64,000 nt of DNA, from NCBI GenBank assembly GCA_015680685.1, contig MNCI01036289.1, positions 4,813 through 68,812 of the forward strand, read 5' to 3'. Shown piece by piece: positions 23,378-33,379 of the stretch (its first letter is position 1; each line of letters starts with the position of its first letter). Under the pieces are notes generated by a model. That model was not told the DNA's origin, made no database searches, and was given only the letters and a program-made list of their open reading frames with translations. The DNA is from Gnetum montanum. Taxonomy: Eukaryota > Streptophyta > Gnetopsida > Gnetales > Gnetaceae. A program made the position numbers and the translations under genes.

Positions 23378-24009
23378 ATGAGGGTGTGCGTGGTTTGCAA
23401 GGGTTCAAGTCATAGGCTACTGCGCTGTGTAAGGTGTTCCATTTTTGTTCACAGAAAATGCTCTCCATGGACAGAATCAATCATTTTCCTGCATGATAAA
23501 AGCAATCAAATAGTTTGTTGGCGTCATCAGCAACGGCTCCAGCATCACACGCGATGGCGGCGGCGGCATCAGAAGCAGCAGCAGCAGAAGCCATCAGGGT
23601 TTTTCACGGGGTTTCATCGCGGATGTTGTTATTCGAGGGTTACAGACTTCAAAACTGCCTTTATTTAGAAATTTGAATAAATGGACAGCGACGCCAAAAT
23701 CGGAGAAGGAGGGCAGAAGATGGCGGATGAGCAGCAGCTGCAGGCGGTAAGAGCAGCAACAACAGACAGAGACATCAAAACCGGCAGAGCGGAACAGAGT
23801 GGCAAAGAGAGAGCCGCACACACTTCTTGAGGGCAGACCTTGACACAATCGCAGATGCAGGAGGTAGTTGCACGGGTTTTGCGATCATGAATTTCTTCAA
23901 GGCTACGCTGTTCAGCGATGACTACGAATCCACGGCAAGATCAAAGGTAGAAATAGTGGCAGGACCAGAAACAGAAACGTCGGTGGAGGATGAAGAAGGA
24001 GAAAGATGA
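23378..24009 (+). pseudogene. Host-gene-like fragments with a PHD-type zinc finger
   Basis: At 23378-23540 the plus strand encodes CVVCKGSSHRLLRC, then CVRC, HRKC and CWRH, the C4-H-C spacing of a PHD-like finger with the last ligand doubtful. At 23553 an alanine-rich start (ATG, GCG repeats, GCAGCAGCA) opens a 39-residue frame, and 23681 and 23827 open two more short polar frames. Base use is clearly GC-richer than the surroundings. I read this as fragments of one or more host genes captured by the repeat. The finger assignment is by pattern only. Confidence 0.4.
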
Positions 24010-24485
24010 AGAGGCCTGCAGCATCAGCAACAAACCAACAACGGAGAGGGCCGCACACAGAGAAAATCTATCGGGCAGTTAGTTTAACTGCATAGCGTTA
24101 ACTTTAGAAAATTATATTGTCTTTATAAAAATATATTTTCTTTCAATTCGCCATTCCTTAAATCAATTCGTTTGAATATAATTTGGTATTTTGGATACCT
24201 CTATATAAAAATATATTCAAAAACAAACATTCATGAGATATTTACCTAATGTCATACATGGACTGGACACTTGTCAGCTGCAACCTTTTTATCTATGGTG
24301 GTTACAACCATCCAAGATTTTTTGTAACTTACCTAACTTGTTGGGCAAGTAACCTCCTAACTTGTTGGGCAAGAAATTTTCTAATTGGTTAGTCATGTAA
24401 CTTGGGAGAGAAGTTAGGTAAGATATTTTTAAAAATGTAACTTCCCTACCTACCTTGGAATCCTATAAATAGGCTTCAAGGGTCA

Positions 24486-25361
24486 NNNNNNNNNNNNNNN
24501 NNNNNNNNNNNNNNNNNNNNNNNNNNNNNNNNNNNNNNNNNNNNNNNNNNNNNNNNNNNNNNNNNNNNNNNNNNNNNNNNNNNNNNNNNNNNNNNNNNNN
24601 NNNNNNNNNNNNNNNNNNNNNNNNNNNNNNNNNNNNNNNNNNNNNNNNNNNNNNNNNNNNNNNNNNNNNNNNNNNNNNNNNNNNNNNNNNNNNNNNNNNN
24701 NNNNNNNNNNNNNNNNNNNNNNNNNNNNNNNNNNNNNNNNNNNNNNNNNNNNNNNNNNNNNNNNNNNNNNNNNNNNNNNNNNNNNNNNNNNNNNNNNNNN
24801 NNNNNNNNNNNNNNNNNNNNNNNNNNNNNNNNNNNNNNNNNNNNNNNNNNNNNNNNNNNNNNNNNNNNNNNNNNNNNNNNNNNNNNNNNNNNNNNNNNNN
24901 NNNNNNNNNNNNNNNNNNNNNNNNNNNNNNNNNNNNNNNNNNNNNNNNNNNNNNNNNNNNNNNNNNNNNNNNNNNNNNNNNNNNNNNNNNNNNNNNNNNN
25001 NNNNNNNNNNNNNNNNNNNNNNNNNNNNNNNNNNNNNNNNNNNNNNNNNNNNNNNNNNNNNNNNNNNNNNNNNNNNNNNNNNNNNNNNNNNNNNNNNNNN
25101 NNNNNNNNNNNNNNNNNNNNNNNNNNNNNNNNNNNNNNNNNNNNNNNNNNNNNNNNNNNNNNNNNNNNNNNNNNNNNNNNNNNNNNNNNNNNNNNNNNNN
25201 NNNNNNNNNNNNNNNNNNNNNNNNNNNNNNNNNNNNNNNNNNNNNNNNNNNNNNNNNNNNNNNNNNNNNNNNNNNNNNNNNNNNNNNNNNNNNNNNNNNN
25301 NNNNNNNNNNNNNNNNNNNNNNNNNNNNNNNNNNNNNNNNNNNNNNNNNNNNNNNNNNNNN
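24486..25361. other. Assembly gap (876 N)
   Basis: Unknown sequence inside LTR-like copy a, between its TATA box and its conserved right end. Open frames that cross it are artefacts. Confidence 1.
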
Positions 25362-25586
25362 GCTGAATCTCTTTAAAGTAAGTCATTTGTAGTTTACATA
25401 CAACGCAATCGTTCCATTTCTCACAACCGCACGCCGCAACAGCACACACACATACTCACATTAACTACTGAGTTTATTTGGAGGTATCTGGGCCTTGGTG
25501 TTGCCAGAGACCAGTAGGCACCTAAATCCTGTTCGAGGACACTCGTTGGCGGTCGCGTCCCAAACAGTCGCCAACAGTACAAATGT

Positions 25587-26080
25587 GAAGCTACTAGTTT
25601 AGTGTCATTTTGGACTATGAACACATAGAGGGTCGAGACTACTAGTTTAAAGTCTTTTCAGACTGCTAACTAGAGTAAAACTGTACACTAGGAATGCTAG
25701 TTTAATGTCTTTCCAGACCGCTAAACTCGCAGCTATGCTAAGACTGCTAGTTTAAGGTCTTTTTGGACTACTAAAGTCACCACTACACTAAGATTGCTAG
25801 TTTAAGGTCTTTCTGGACTGCTAAAGTTGCCACTATGCTAAGATTGCTAGTTTAAGGTCTTTCTAGATCGGTAAGGTCGCAGCTACACTAAGAATGCTAG
25901 TTTAAGATCTTTCTGGACCACTAACTGGAGTGAACTATACACTAGGGGTGCTAGTTTAAGGTCATTTCAGACCGCTAAAGCTGAAACTATGCTAGGGCTA
26001 CTAGTTTAAGGTCTTTTCGGACCGCTAAAGTCACTGCTACGCCAATACTACTAGTTTAAGGTCTTTCTGGACCAGTAACT
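25587..26080. repeat. Hairpin minisatellite A
   Basis: Ten units of 50-56 bp, each starting CTAGTTTAAGGTC and containing GGTC-TTTCT-GGACC or a variant. The inverted arms change together: GGTC/GACC, AGTC/GACT (25650) and GTCT/AGAC (25710). The rest of each unit reads like GCTATGCTAAGATTG. The array lies between the RT start (22490, before the later insertion) and the opposite-strand gene. Confidence 0.8.
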
Positions 26081-26275
26081 AAAAATATATATTTTCTTTC
26101 ATTTTTTGGGAAAGCAAATGGTTAGCTCAAAGCATGCCAAGATCTTTCACCTAGATCTGCCCGTTTTAATTGCCAACAGTGCTACAATGTCATGGTGAGC
26201 ATGCTACGCTGCATGGAAAACCTCACATTAAATGGAAAGAGAAAATGACAAGTTTATCCTTTTCATAATTATGGC

Positions 26276-26285
26276 CATAAATAGG
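26276..26285 (+). promoter_or_regulatory. Candidate TATA box of the antisense gene
   Basis: CATAAATAGG lies about 150 bp upstream of the first ATG of the plus-strand gene (26433) and downstream of minisatellite A. Spacing and sequence fit a plant core promoter. No transcript data are available. Confidence 0.45.
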
Positions 26286-27886
26286 GATTAAACCCTGCTA
26301 AGCTTGTCATTCTCACCATAAGAGTGCAAAGCCCACATTCGGAGCACAAAGAGATTTTGGAGCGTAGAGCGATTTTGCTAACAGAAAGCAAGGCAGTTTT
26401 TGCATAGCAATGAGGAAAAGTCTACAAGTAGGATGATGGCTCCAAAGAATGAATGCACTCACTTGGTGCTTGCAAAGGTCGAGGAGGTAAAGGAAACCCT
26501 AGGGCACATGACACAAGCGCACGTCGTGGTGCGGGAGGACACGCCATTGACCTAGTAGGCTGCTATGCCTACTCTATTTTTTTTCATGCTTTAGTTATCG
26601 TTTTTGTTTTCTTTTTTTATTTTTGTGATTCAGTTTCAGTTATCCATGTTTTCTGTCATCGTGTTATCATTATTTTAGCCTTTACATCATTGTTGTTGTC
26701 GTTTTGGCCATGGCAAATGCACAAATGCTACACTAACGTTGCATGCAATGTTGCCTAAACTGTCATCATTGCGGTTGTCATAACTGTGGGGGTTTGGATA
26801 GTTTAAGTTACTTGGCTTTCGAATGGAATAGCGTAGGACCCTCAATAGGGTTTGGCCATGAGTTATGTGATAGTGTGACATGTGTTTTTGTCAGGGTGTA
26901 GTGCTAATCACTTTGCTAGAGTTAATCGCTCCATTGCCACGCTAGGCTAGTTTCGCTACGTTATTACTTTGTCATTTTTTGCTACGCTATGTACAGGTTC
27001 ACTAAAATGCTAATTCTTGCTATGCTACATGTGTATTGCACTCGGTCATGGTGCTAACATTTGCCATTATGTTGTGCAGGATAGCGCTAAGGCCAGTTCT
27101 GATTGTCTTAGAAATTGTAGGGGTCCTGTGCTACGTGAACAAACTAGTGGCCCATGTTCCTCCTCCTCACACATGTGTGGGAGATCAGGTGGTCTGGTTC
27201 AGGGTAGAAGCACAAAAGTTCCTATAATACCTCCTCCAACACTTCAGTGTGATCATTTGGTCACACTTAGAAGAGGAGGTAGCGGCCGTCGTACTAGAAA
27301 CCCTATTGCCTAGGGCAACTCGGGTTATTTTAAGGTATTTGAAGGATGGGGCAGTCTGTAGCAGGTAGGGGGAAGGATCTAGTCAATGTCCCCAAGGTTT
27401 GAGGTGTTTAGCTTGGATTTGGGATATGCATGAGTACAATTGCTACCATCTCTACAACATATTGTTTGTTGCACATCATATGGGAACGTGCTTCCAGAAC
27501 CCACCAAGAACCGTCTACCATCCTAGCAGGTGAGTTTTGTGCCCACGTTTTGTTGCATTGTGTGATGTTTGCTACGCTAGCCAAATGTTAATGCTATGTT
27601 TTTGTTACCATGTTTTATATCAACACGAAAGGGCTTCATGGTGATATGGATGCATTGGCCATAGCTGAGATGGCCCTACGGGAATTCTCTTCTACTGAGA
27701 ATATCCGTGCAAGTGTAATAGGTCAATGTGGGGGTGAATACCACACCTATCGAGACCAATATCCCAATCTCTATGAAAAATGCAAGGAGTTTGGTTGGTT
27801 GGATAAGGGATGGGCATCCTTCAACCCGATCCCCATGGAAGACATTTTGGTCCCTCTTCCACAATTCTCGTTGCCGTATAAACCTG

Positions 27887-27984
27887 GTAAGCTAAGCAGT
27901 AGGTATAGCATGTTGGAGTTTTTTTGCCATTTTTTTGTATTTTTTGTGTTTTTATGCTAACCGTTTCTATGCAAACTATTGTAG
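27887..27984 (+). other. Intron supported by frame joining
   Basis: The donor CCTG/GTAAGC and acceptor CTATTGTAG/GGG remove 98 nt and join LPYKPG to AKKSQEV with the codon split 1+2. Both sides are open frames of similar style, which would be unlikely by chance. Confidence 0.65.
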
Positions 27985-29035
27985 GGGCAAAGAAGTCCCA
28001 AGAGGTGATGGTGATAATTGTCGGGAGCCAGGAGGCAAACATCTACTTCAAGTACAGAGAAGTAGATGCAAGCCAGCGTTGGATATATAGTGAGTCCTCA
28101 AAATCCCTGGTCAAGAATCTATGAAATGTCGGGCTTATGTATTTATTCCTAACCCTGAACCCAAGTGTTCCTACCACTGAAATACTTTCCTTATTGGACT
28201 CCTTTTTTGACAAGGCAAACCACTTTCACACACACATACATGGTGTGTGGGTGGTCATTAAAATCAATGACCAACTATTTGCAAACCTTTTCGGTGTCCC
28301 TGCCAAGGGCATCCTCATAGGGTCAAAGTCCAGGAAGGAGTTAAACCTTTAGAGGAATGAAATTATGGAGTGGATAGGGGTTGCCAAAGAGCAGAAGAGG
28401 ATTCGTATGGAGAAGGTCAGCGTGGGACCTACCAAAGAAGTTTACTTCGTCTTCTATTCTCATGCTTTCCCCCAGCTACTTTCCCAAGGGAAGGTCCTTA
28501 GGATTGAGCAGGCCTAGGTAATGCGTGAGGTCATGGAAGAGGGGGCTTGCTACAACTGGGCTAGGTTTCTATCTAAAGGCTTGCAGACCAAAATCTTGGG
28601 GCTTCATAAGAAGCCAGAGTCCCATTCCAATATACATTATGCCTTTTACATAGCCTATTTGTGGCATTTCGCAGAGTTCCTGTGGTCCACGAGAAAGGGG
28701 CTTGGGTATTGCGGGATCACAACCAGATTTCCAAACCATGGATCTACCAAATCCTCTGAACCACCCCAGCCCAAGATCCCCTAGAGATAATTGGGGAGTC
28801 ATTATTTGTGATGACTAAGGATTGGGTGGCCCACAACTTTCATGGCCAAGATAGCATAGGGGAGGCACCCTCTGCTGCAGCTGGTAGCGTGTCACAAGGG
28901 AAATGTCTCATTGCCGAAACTATGGCCAGTAAGTTGCAGCAAAGAGGCCTACTTCAAGTGAGGGAACCCTTCACATGGAGTAAGAGGAGGGGTAGAGACT
29001 ATGGTTTAAACTACAGAGAATGCAACCCCCCATTG

Positions 29036-29181
29036 GTAAACGCTTTTGTCCATGTTTACTTCTTCACCTACTTTGTTAATGCCTGCTATGCTATGCTATG
29101 CTAGACAACGTAGCATAGCGTAGCACTTACATTAAGCTAACCTATTTTGAGCTAATGCAAACATGTTTTTGGCTGCTAGAG
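29036..29181 (+). other. Intron with GCTATGC/GCATAGC palindrome
   Basis: The donor CATTG/GTAAAC and acceptor GCTAGAG/GAAGAA join in phase 0. Inside it, 29083-29125 holds a TGCTATGCTATGC / GCATAGCGTAGCA inverted repeat, made of the same words as the element 3 LTR. Confidence 0.55.
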
Positions 29182-30963
29182 GAAGAAGAGGAAGAAGAAG
29201 AACATGATGAAGAGGTGTCAGCCCCCAAGACAGGGGCGATGAATAAAGACACAGAGGCCCCAGTCTCGAAAGTAAGGACCCCAATCAATAGGGAAGGAGC
29301 TCCTGCCGCTAAGGCAAGGGCTCTTGTTATTAGGTAGAATCCTCTTACTAATGAGGAGGACATTTTTGGAGATGAAGAGGAGTCTCCTGTGAATAAAGAG
29401 GATGCTGGTGCCTCAAAAGAAAAAGCCCCAGTAAATAAAGGAGAAGCCTGCATCGATCCGGAAGGAACTTCTACTAAGGCTACCACCATCGTTTTGTGCT
29501 AGCAGGAAGGGGAACTACGATCAAACGCTGGTGAATTTAACGGCATATCCACTTTTTCATAGTCCATTTTAGTCATTGCTGACATGTTTAGTTGTATGAA
29601 AAATACCATTGTTAATATTGCAGGACCCCCTCTGGTTCGTGTGGAACCATGGGTCGAGACCCCTGATAAGTTTACATTTATGTAGGAGGTCATTGACAAC
29701 ATGATTGACCGTCTTTAGTAGGTCTACCCTAAAGTGGGTAAGTAGTAGTGCTAGATGCTCTCATGTTTCTATGCTAGAGTTCTTAAATTCATTGACCTTT
29801 CTACGCTAATGCAACTGATATACTCTTTATGTTGTGAAAACCTCTTGACTTAAATGGGACCCGACATGGCCTTTGAAAGTCAGTGTCGTTCCTATGTTCC
29901 TGTCTAAAGTAAACGAGGTGTCTCGTTGTGCATATGATGAGGTCAAAAAATGTGCTTTACACTTGGTGCGCTCCTTGTGGGAGTACAGGCGCATCAACGA
30001 AGACCAGTGGAAATGGGTCCAAAAAGCTAACCAAGAGAAGGCTGACTTGAGCACTAAGGTGGAAGACCTCAAATCAAGGAATGAATTCCTCATAGCTTGT
30101 GATACTAATAATGAGGATAGGTGCACAGCTGTGATAGATTATGCTAGATTTTGGACAATCGTGCATCAGAATAATGAAGCCACCCATGAAATAATAGAAC
30201 AACCAATGCAAATGGACTTGTTGGCCCAAAACAGTCAGGATTGGAAAGATTTCAGTGCTAGGGTTTACGAATGGGGGTGGTCCTAGAAAAATCATAAACA
30301 CATGTATAAACTAGAACGTGCCACCTATCATAAACTGTACAGGGACACTTCTGTTGAGGTGTTTACCTATAAGGCATTTATAAATTCCATTGGCATTTCT
30401 GAGGCCTACGACAAGTTCAAAGAGTAGGTAAAGGTTATGGAATATCCTGAATGGGAAGTGGACCTTCCCACAGGAGAGACCACAACTGCCTCCTTTTCTC
30501 CAGGACCGTCGAGATGGACAATCACTAAAAAGGAGAAGGCTGCTGCAAACGTTGAGCCTAGCATTAGGTGTTGGGTGGATATCATGCTAGAGGAGGTCTG
30601 GCACCACCTCGGGCTTAGTTTAGATCACATACCTTTCGAGGTGGACACAAGTCCATCTTAGGTTAGCTATTTTCTACTATGTTAATACTTGTGCTTTGTT
30701 GTAGCTTGCGTGTGTTGCCCTAGCTAACTACTTCATTTCTACGATGCAGGTTCTAGATGATGGTGCAAGGCCCGCAGAGGGCATGAATGAAGGTGTGGCA
30801 GAGGACAATGCAGGGGAAGGGGATGTACAAGGAGGTGATGCAAAAGTAAATGATGAAGATGATGTAGGCAGAGACAACCCATGATAGCATGAGATTTTTT
30901 TTTTTGGAATTTTGGATTTTTTGTAAAATTTTTGCAAACATTGTCTAAAAGACAAAAGTTTTG

Positions 30964-30969
30964 AATAAA
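30964..30969 (+). terminator. Candidate poly(A) signal of the antisense gene
   Basis: AATAAA lies 80 nt after the stop codon at 30882-30884 and just before minisatellite B. Confidence 0.45.
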
Positions 30970-31065
30970 GAGGAGTGGAAAAGAAATCAATTCTACGCTA
31001 ACTTACACATTTTCTACATTCACGTTTTATGTAAAGTCTTCATGCTTTTATGTTTTATTCTTAGG

Positions 31066-31500
31066 CCATTTCAGGCCCCTGCTAGTTTTAGGCCATTTCG
31101 GGCTCCTACTATTTTTAGGCGATTTCGTGTTGTTGCTAGTTTTAGGCCATTTCAGGCCATGGACTAGTTTTAGGCCATTGCTAGTTTTAGGTCATTTTGG
31201 GCCATAGCGTAGCATAGTTTTAGGCCATTTCGGGCCATGGTGGGGCATAGTTTTAGGCCATTTTGGGCCATGGTGGGGCATAGTTTTAGGACATTTCGAG
31301 CCTTAGCTAGTTTTAGGCCGTTTTGGACCATAGCGTAGCATAGTTTTAGGCCATTTTGAGCCATGGGGTAGCATAGTTTTAGGTCATTTTAGGCCATAGC
31401 GTAGCATAGTTTTAGGCTATTTCGGGCCATAGCATAGCATAGTTTTAGGCCATTTCAGGCCGTGGGTGGTGCAATGTAGTTTTAGGCCTTTTTAGACCAT
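31066..31500. repeat. Hairpin minisatellite B
   Basis: About a dozen units of 30-40 bp with the core TAGTTTTAGGCCATTTCGGGCC. The arms are mostly GGCC/GGCC. The linker is ATGGTGGGGCA or ATAGCGTAGCA. It has the same layout and orientation as arrays A and C with a different arm sequence. It separates the 3' end of the antisense gene from the protease ORF. Confidence 0.8.
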
Positions 31501-31629
31501 GGTGATGTAAACGAATGATGCGATAAAAAAAAGATGACAGTCAGTGTGGATGAACGGATGCAAAACAAAGAAAAAAATGGTAAATGTACAAAGGGCGGTG
31601 ACTGGGCAGGAAGTAGTGGGGTTGCTACG

Positions 31630-32330
31630 CTATGTGTAGCTGCTTCTTGACCCATCGTGGGTTGGGCGAGACATAAGGCCGAGGCATCTTGCCAGGGCCC
31701 TTATCTACATCATTGTCCTCTGCTTGGAAGTGCAACTCAGCCCACATGTTTCCGCTTCGAGAACCAGCTTGCTGAGCCAATTCTTTCACTAGATGGTTAG
31801 TGTGCTATGATAGGAGCCCTGTTCCATGTCTATGTTATTGATTGCTTGTGTTGCTACCTTGTCACCATGGATTACCACCTCCCTGCTTTCGTATGGTAGG
31901 TGGATCTCCTGGTGAATGGGCGAAGAGATAGCCCTAAGTTATGCTAACCATGATCTCCCCAAGATTAGGTTAAACCCGGGCATCTCTTCAACCATGATGA
32001 ACGTTGCGCTCGTGGGGAATTGGTCCCCTGCCACAAAGTTGATGTGGACTGTGCCCTTCACCATGACATGTGCCCCATTAAACTACTTTAGGCATGATGT
32101 CGTTGTGGGCTTGATCTGGTTGACCAAGCCCAACTTGTCAACAATAGGGAAGGGGATGACATTCATGGCAGCCCCATCATCAATGTGTACCCTTCGGATA
32201 CGGTGTTGGCCAACCCAAATTGTGATGAATAGGGATGCTATAGTTACTTGACCCCTTTCAGGATCTTCCCTAATGGAGTCATCGCAGAAAGTTAGTTGGG
32301 ACAACTATGGCTCTGTAGGTGCAGAGGGAA
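31630..32330 (-). pseudogene. Protease end of the gag-pro ORF, element 3
   Basis: On the minus strand ITFCDDS-like LTFCDDSI leads to HIDDGAAMNVIP, where DDG replaces the usual D-S/T-G (Tat proteases often have DGG or DSG). GFNLILG and SWLA, the second protease signature, follow. The ORF runs on to KMPRPYVSPNPRWVKKQ and stops near 31635. Stops at 32083 and about 31950 interrupt it. In Ogre-type elements an intron begins just past this point. Confidence 0.75.
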
Positions 32331-33070
32331 GCATGACCGAATGGATTGCTTCCTCTTTCGTTGGCATGTCCTCGTCGACCGAAATTGCTATTAACATGCG
32401 GATCAGAGCTTCACGGTGTGGGATAGACATCATGATTAGGTCGTACAAGCTCAATGTAGTGTTCTATTATTTTAGAGTTTGTTTGACCTAAGTGAGGACA
32501 TTCAATAGGTCCTGGCCATCCCCTTATTTACCACCTTTCTCCTCTTCTATTCACTCTAGAAGACGAATTTCCTGAGGAGAGGCGGTTTCAGATTTAGGAT
32601 TAGACCATTTTTGGTAGGGTGGCATGCATTGTGTGGTTGTAGTAGCATCCCTCTTTGGTGACGAGGGTGTAGACATAGGGGGAAAAGACATAGGCTTGGG
32701 AATACCTGGGATGGTACTTTCCCTCAATGTCTCACCCATGAAATGCACTTCTTGCTTTTTAGGACGAGAAGGTTGTTTAGTTGTCTTGTGTGGGACAGGT
32801 GCCATTGAAAGGGTTGGTCTCCTGATGACAAACGGAGCTAACAGTGTTAACGAGCAGGGTGGCATGGTTTTGCTAATAGGTGGTGTGGGGGTGGATGCTT
32901 GGGGAGGGACTCTTAGAACAAATGGCTTTTGCGAACTTCGGCCAACCGCTGGTGGTGCTAGTGCACTACACTAAGGCACACAGACCATGAACAGCTGCTG
33001 GGATGGCCTAGGATCACTATCAATGCTTATGGTGTTGATGACGTAACTGGCATTGTTGGTGTTGAGGGGG
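32331..33070 (-). pseudogene. gag-protease linker of element 3
   Basis: The minus strand contains a proline-, serine- and threonine-rich frame (32865-32551, with PSRPKKQEVHF, PKPMSFPP) between the zinc knuckle and the protease. It is typical of the variable linker in Tat polyproteins. There is no domain, and at least two stops are present. Confidence 0.5.
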
Positions 33071-33071
33071 T

Positions 33072-33332
33072 CTATGTAGATGCGCAGGGATTGATTCTCA
33101 GGACGTACTGGGTTACTTTGTCCAACACCATTTTTCCCTGATCAATCATCCTTTGGATGTCATCCTTCAATGCCCGACAGTAATTTGTATTGTAACCACA
33201 TTGTTGGTGGTAGTCACAAAACCTATTTAGCCTGAAACCCTTAGGAACTAGGGGCTCATTGGGCAAGGCCAAAGAGGGGTTCCTAAGAAGCTTGCAGTAA
33301 CACTGATGTCTCCTAATTCCCTCTTCCAACAT
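33072..33332 (-). pseudogene. Zinc-knuckle region of Tat gag
   Basis: The frame reads RFCDYHQQCGYNTNYCRALK, then DDIQRMIDQGK. In Tat elements the C-x2-H...H-x4-C finger is followed by a LK..I..LI..G helix. Here the second His is Asn (YNTNYC). The rest fits well. Confidence 0.75.
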
Positions 33333-33379
33333 CTACTTGTGTTGGATGTGCCTTGCTACCAATAGTTGCTTCAGAAGAT

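Larger units (their letters stand above)
22606..25576 (+). mobile_element. LTR-like 3-kb repeat, copy a (solo), inside element 3
   Basis: The ends are TGTTGGCA...CGCCAACA and the flanks are GTACA on both sides (22601-22605 and 25577-25581). A 5-bp duplication and TG...CA ends point to a solo LTR. A plus-strand TATA box (CCTATAAATAGG, near 24464) gives the orientation. A second copy at 55030-58023 shares about 30 bp at the left end and more than 200 bp at the right end, but the interiors differ. The interior here is GC-richer and contains gene-like pieces. An N run (24486-25361) hides part of it. Confidence 0.7.
26433..30884 (+). pseudogene. Antisense, intron-containing additional gene of element 3
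   Basis: A spliced reading frame lies opposite to the element's own genes. The model starts MMAPKNECTHL at 26433, and a donor at 26487 joins an acceptor at 27079 in phase. The intron 27887-27984 (98 nt, GTAAGC...TTGTAG) joins two open frames exactly in phase, and 29036-29181 joins in phase to a glutamate-rich exon. Further acceptors lie at 29623 and 30749, with donors at 27530 and 29738. The central exon (27985-28784) is one frame with only three stops. A helical, coiled-coil-like segment lies at 29830-30280. The last exon is acidic and ends at 30884. A frameshift near 28760 and scattered stops mark decay. I recognise no family. GVWVVIKINDQLFANLFGVP faintly recalls the domain in the 3' ORF of element 1. 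The position fits neither standard Tat extra-ORF site. Confidence 0.55.

Noticed and set aside
24463-25449. Long open frames across the N runs here and at 55302-56411
   Set aside because: They are open only because N codons contain no stops.
25587-26080. CRISPR-like look of the regular repeats with variable parts
   Set aside because: The units are degenerate tandem repeats in a plant retrotransposon, without distinct spacers or cas genes.
32624-32974. A plus-strand 116-residue frame, and similar ones at 31916 and 33444
   Set aside because: They lie opposite the gag-protease ORF of element 3, with no protein-like features of their own.
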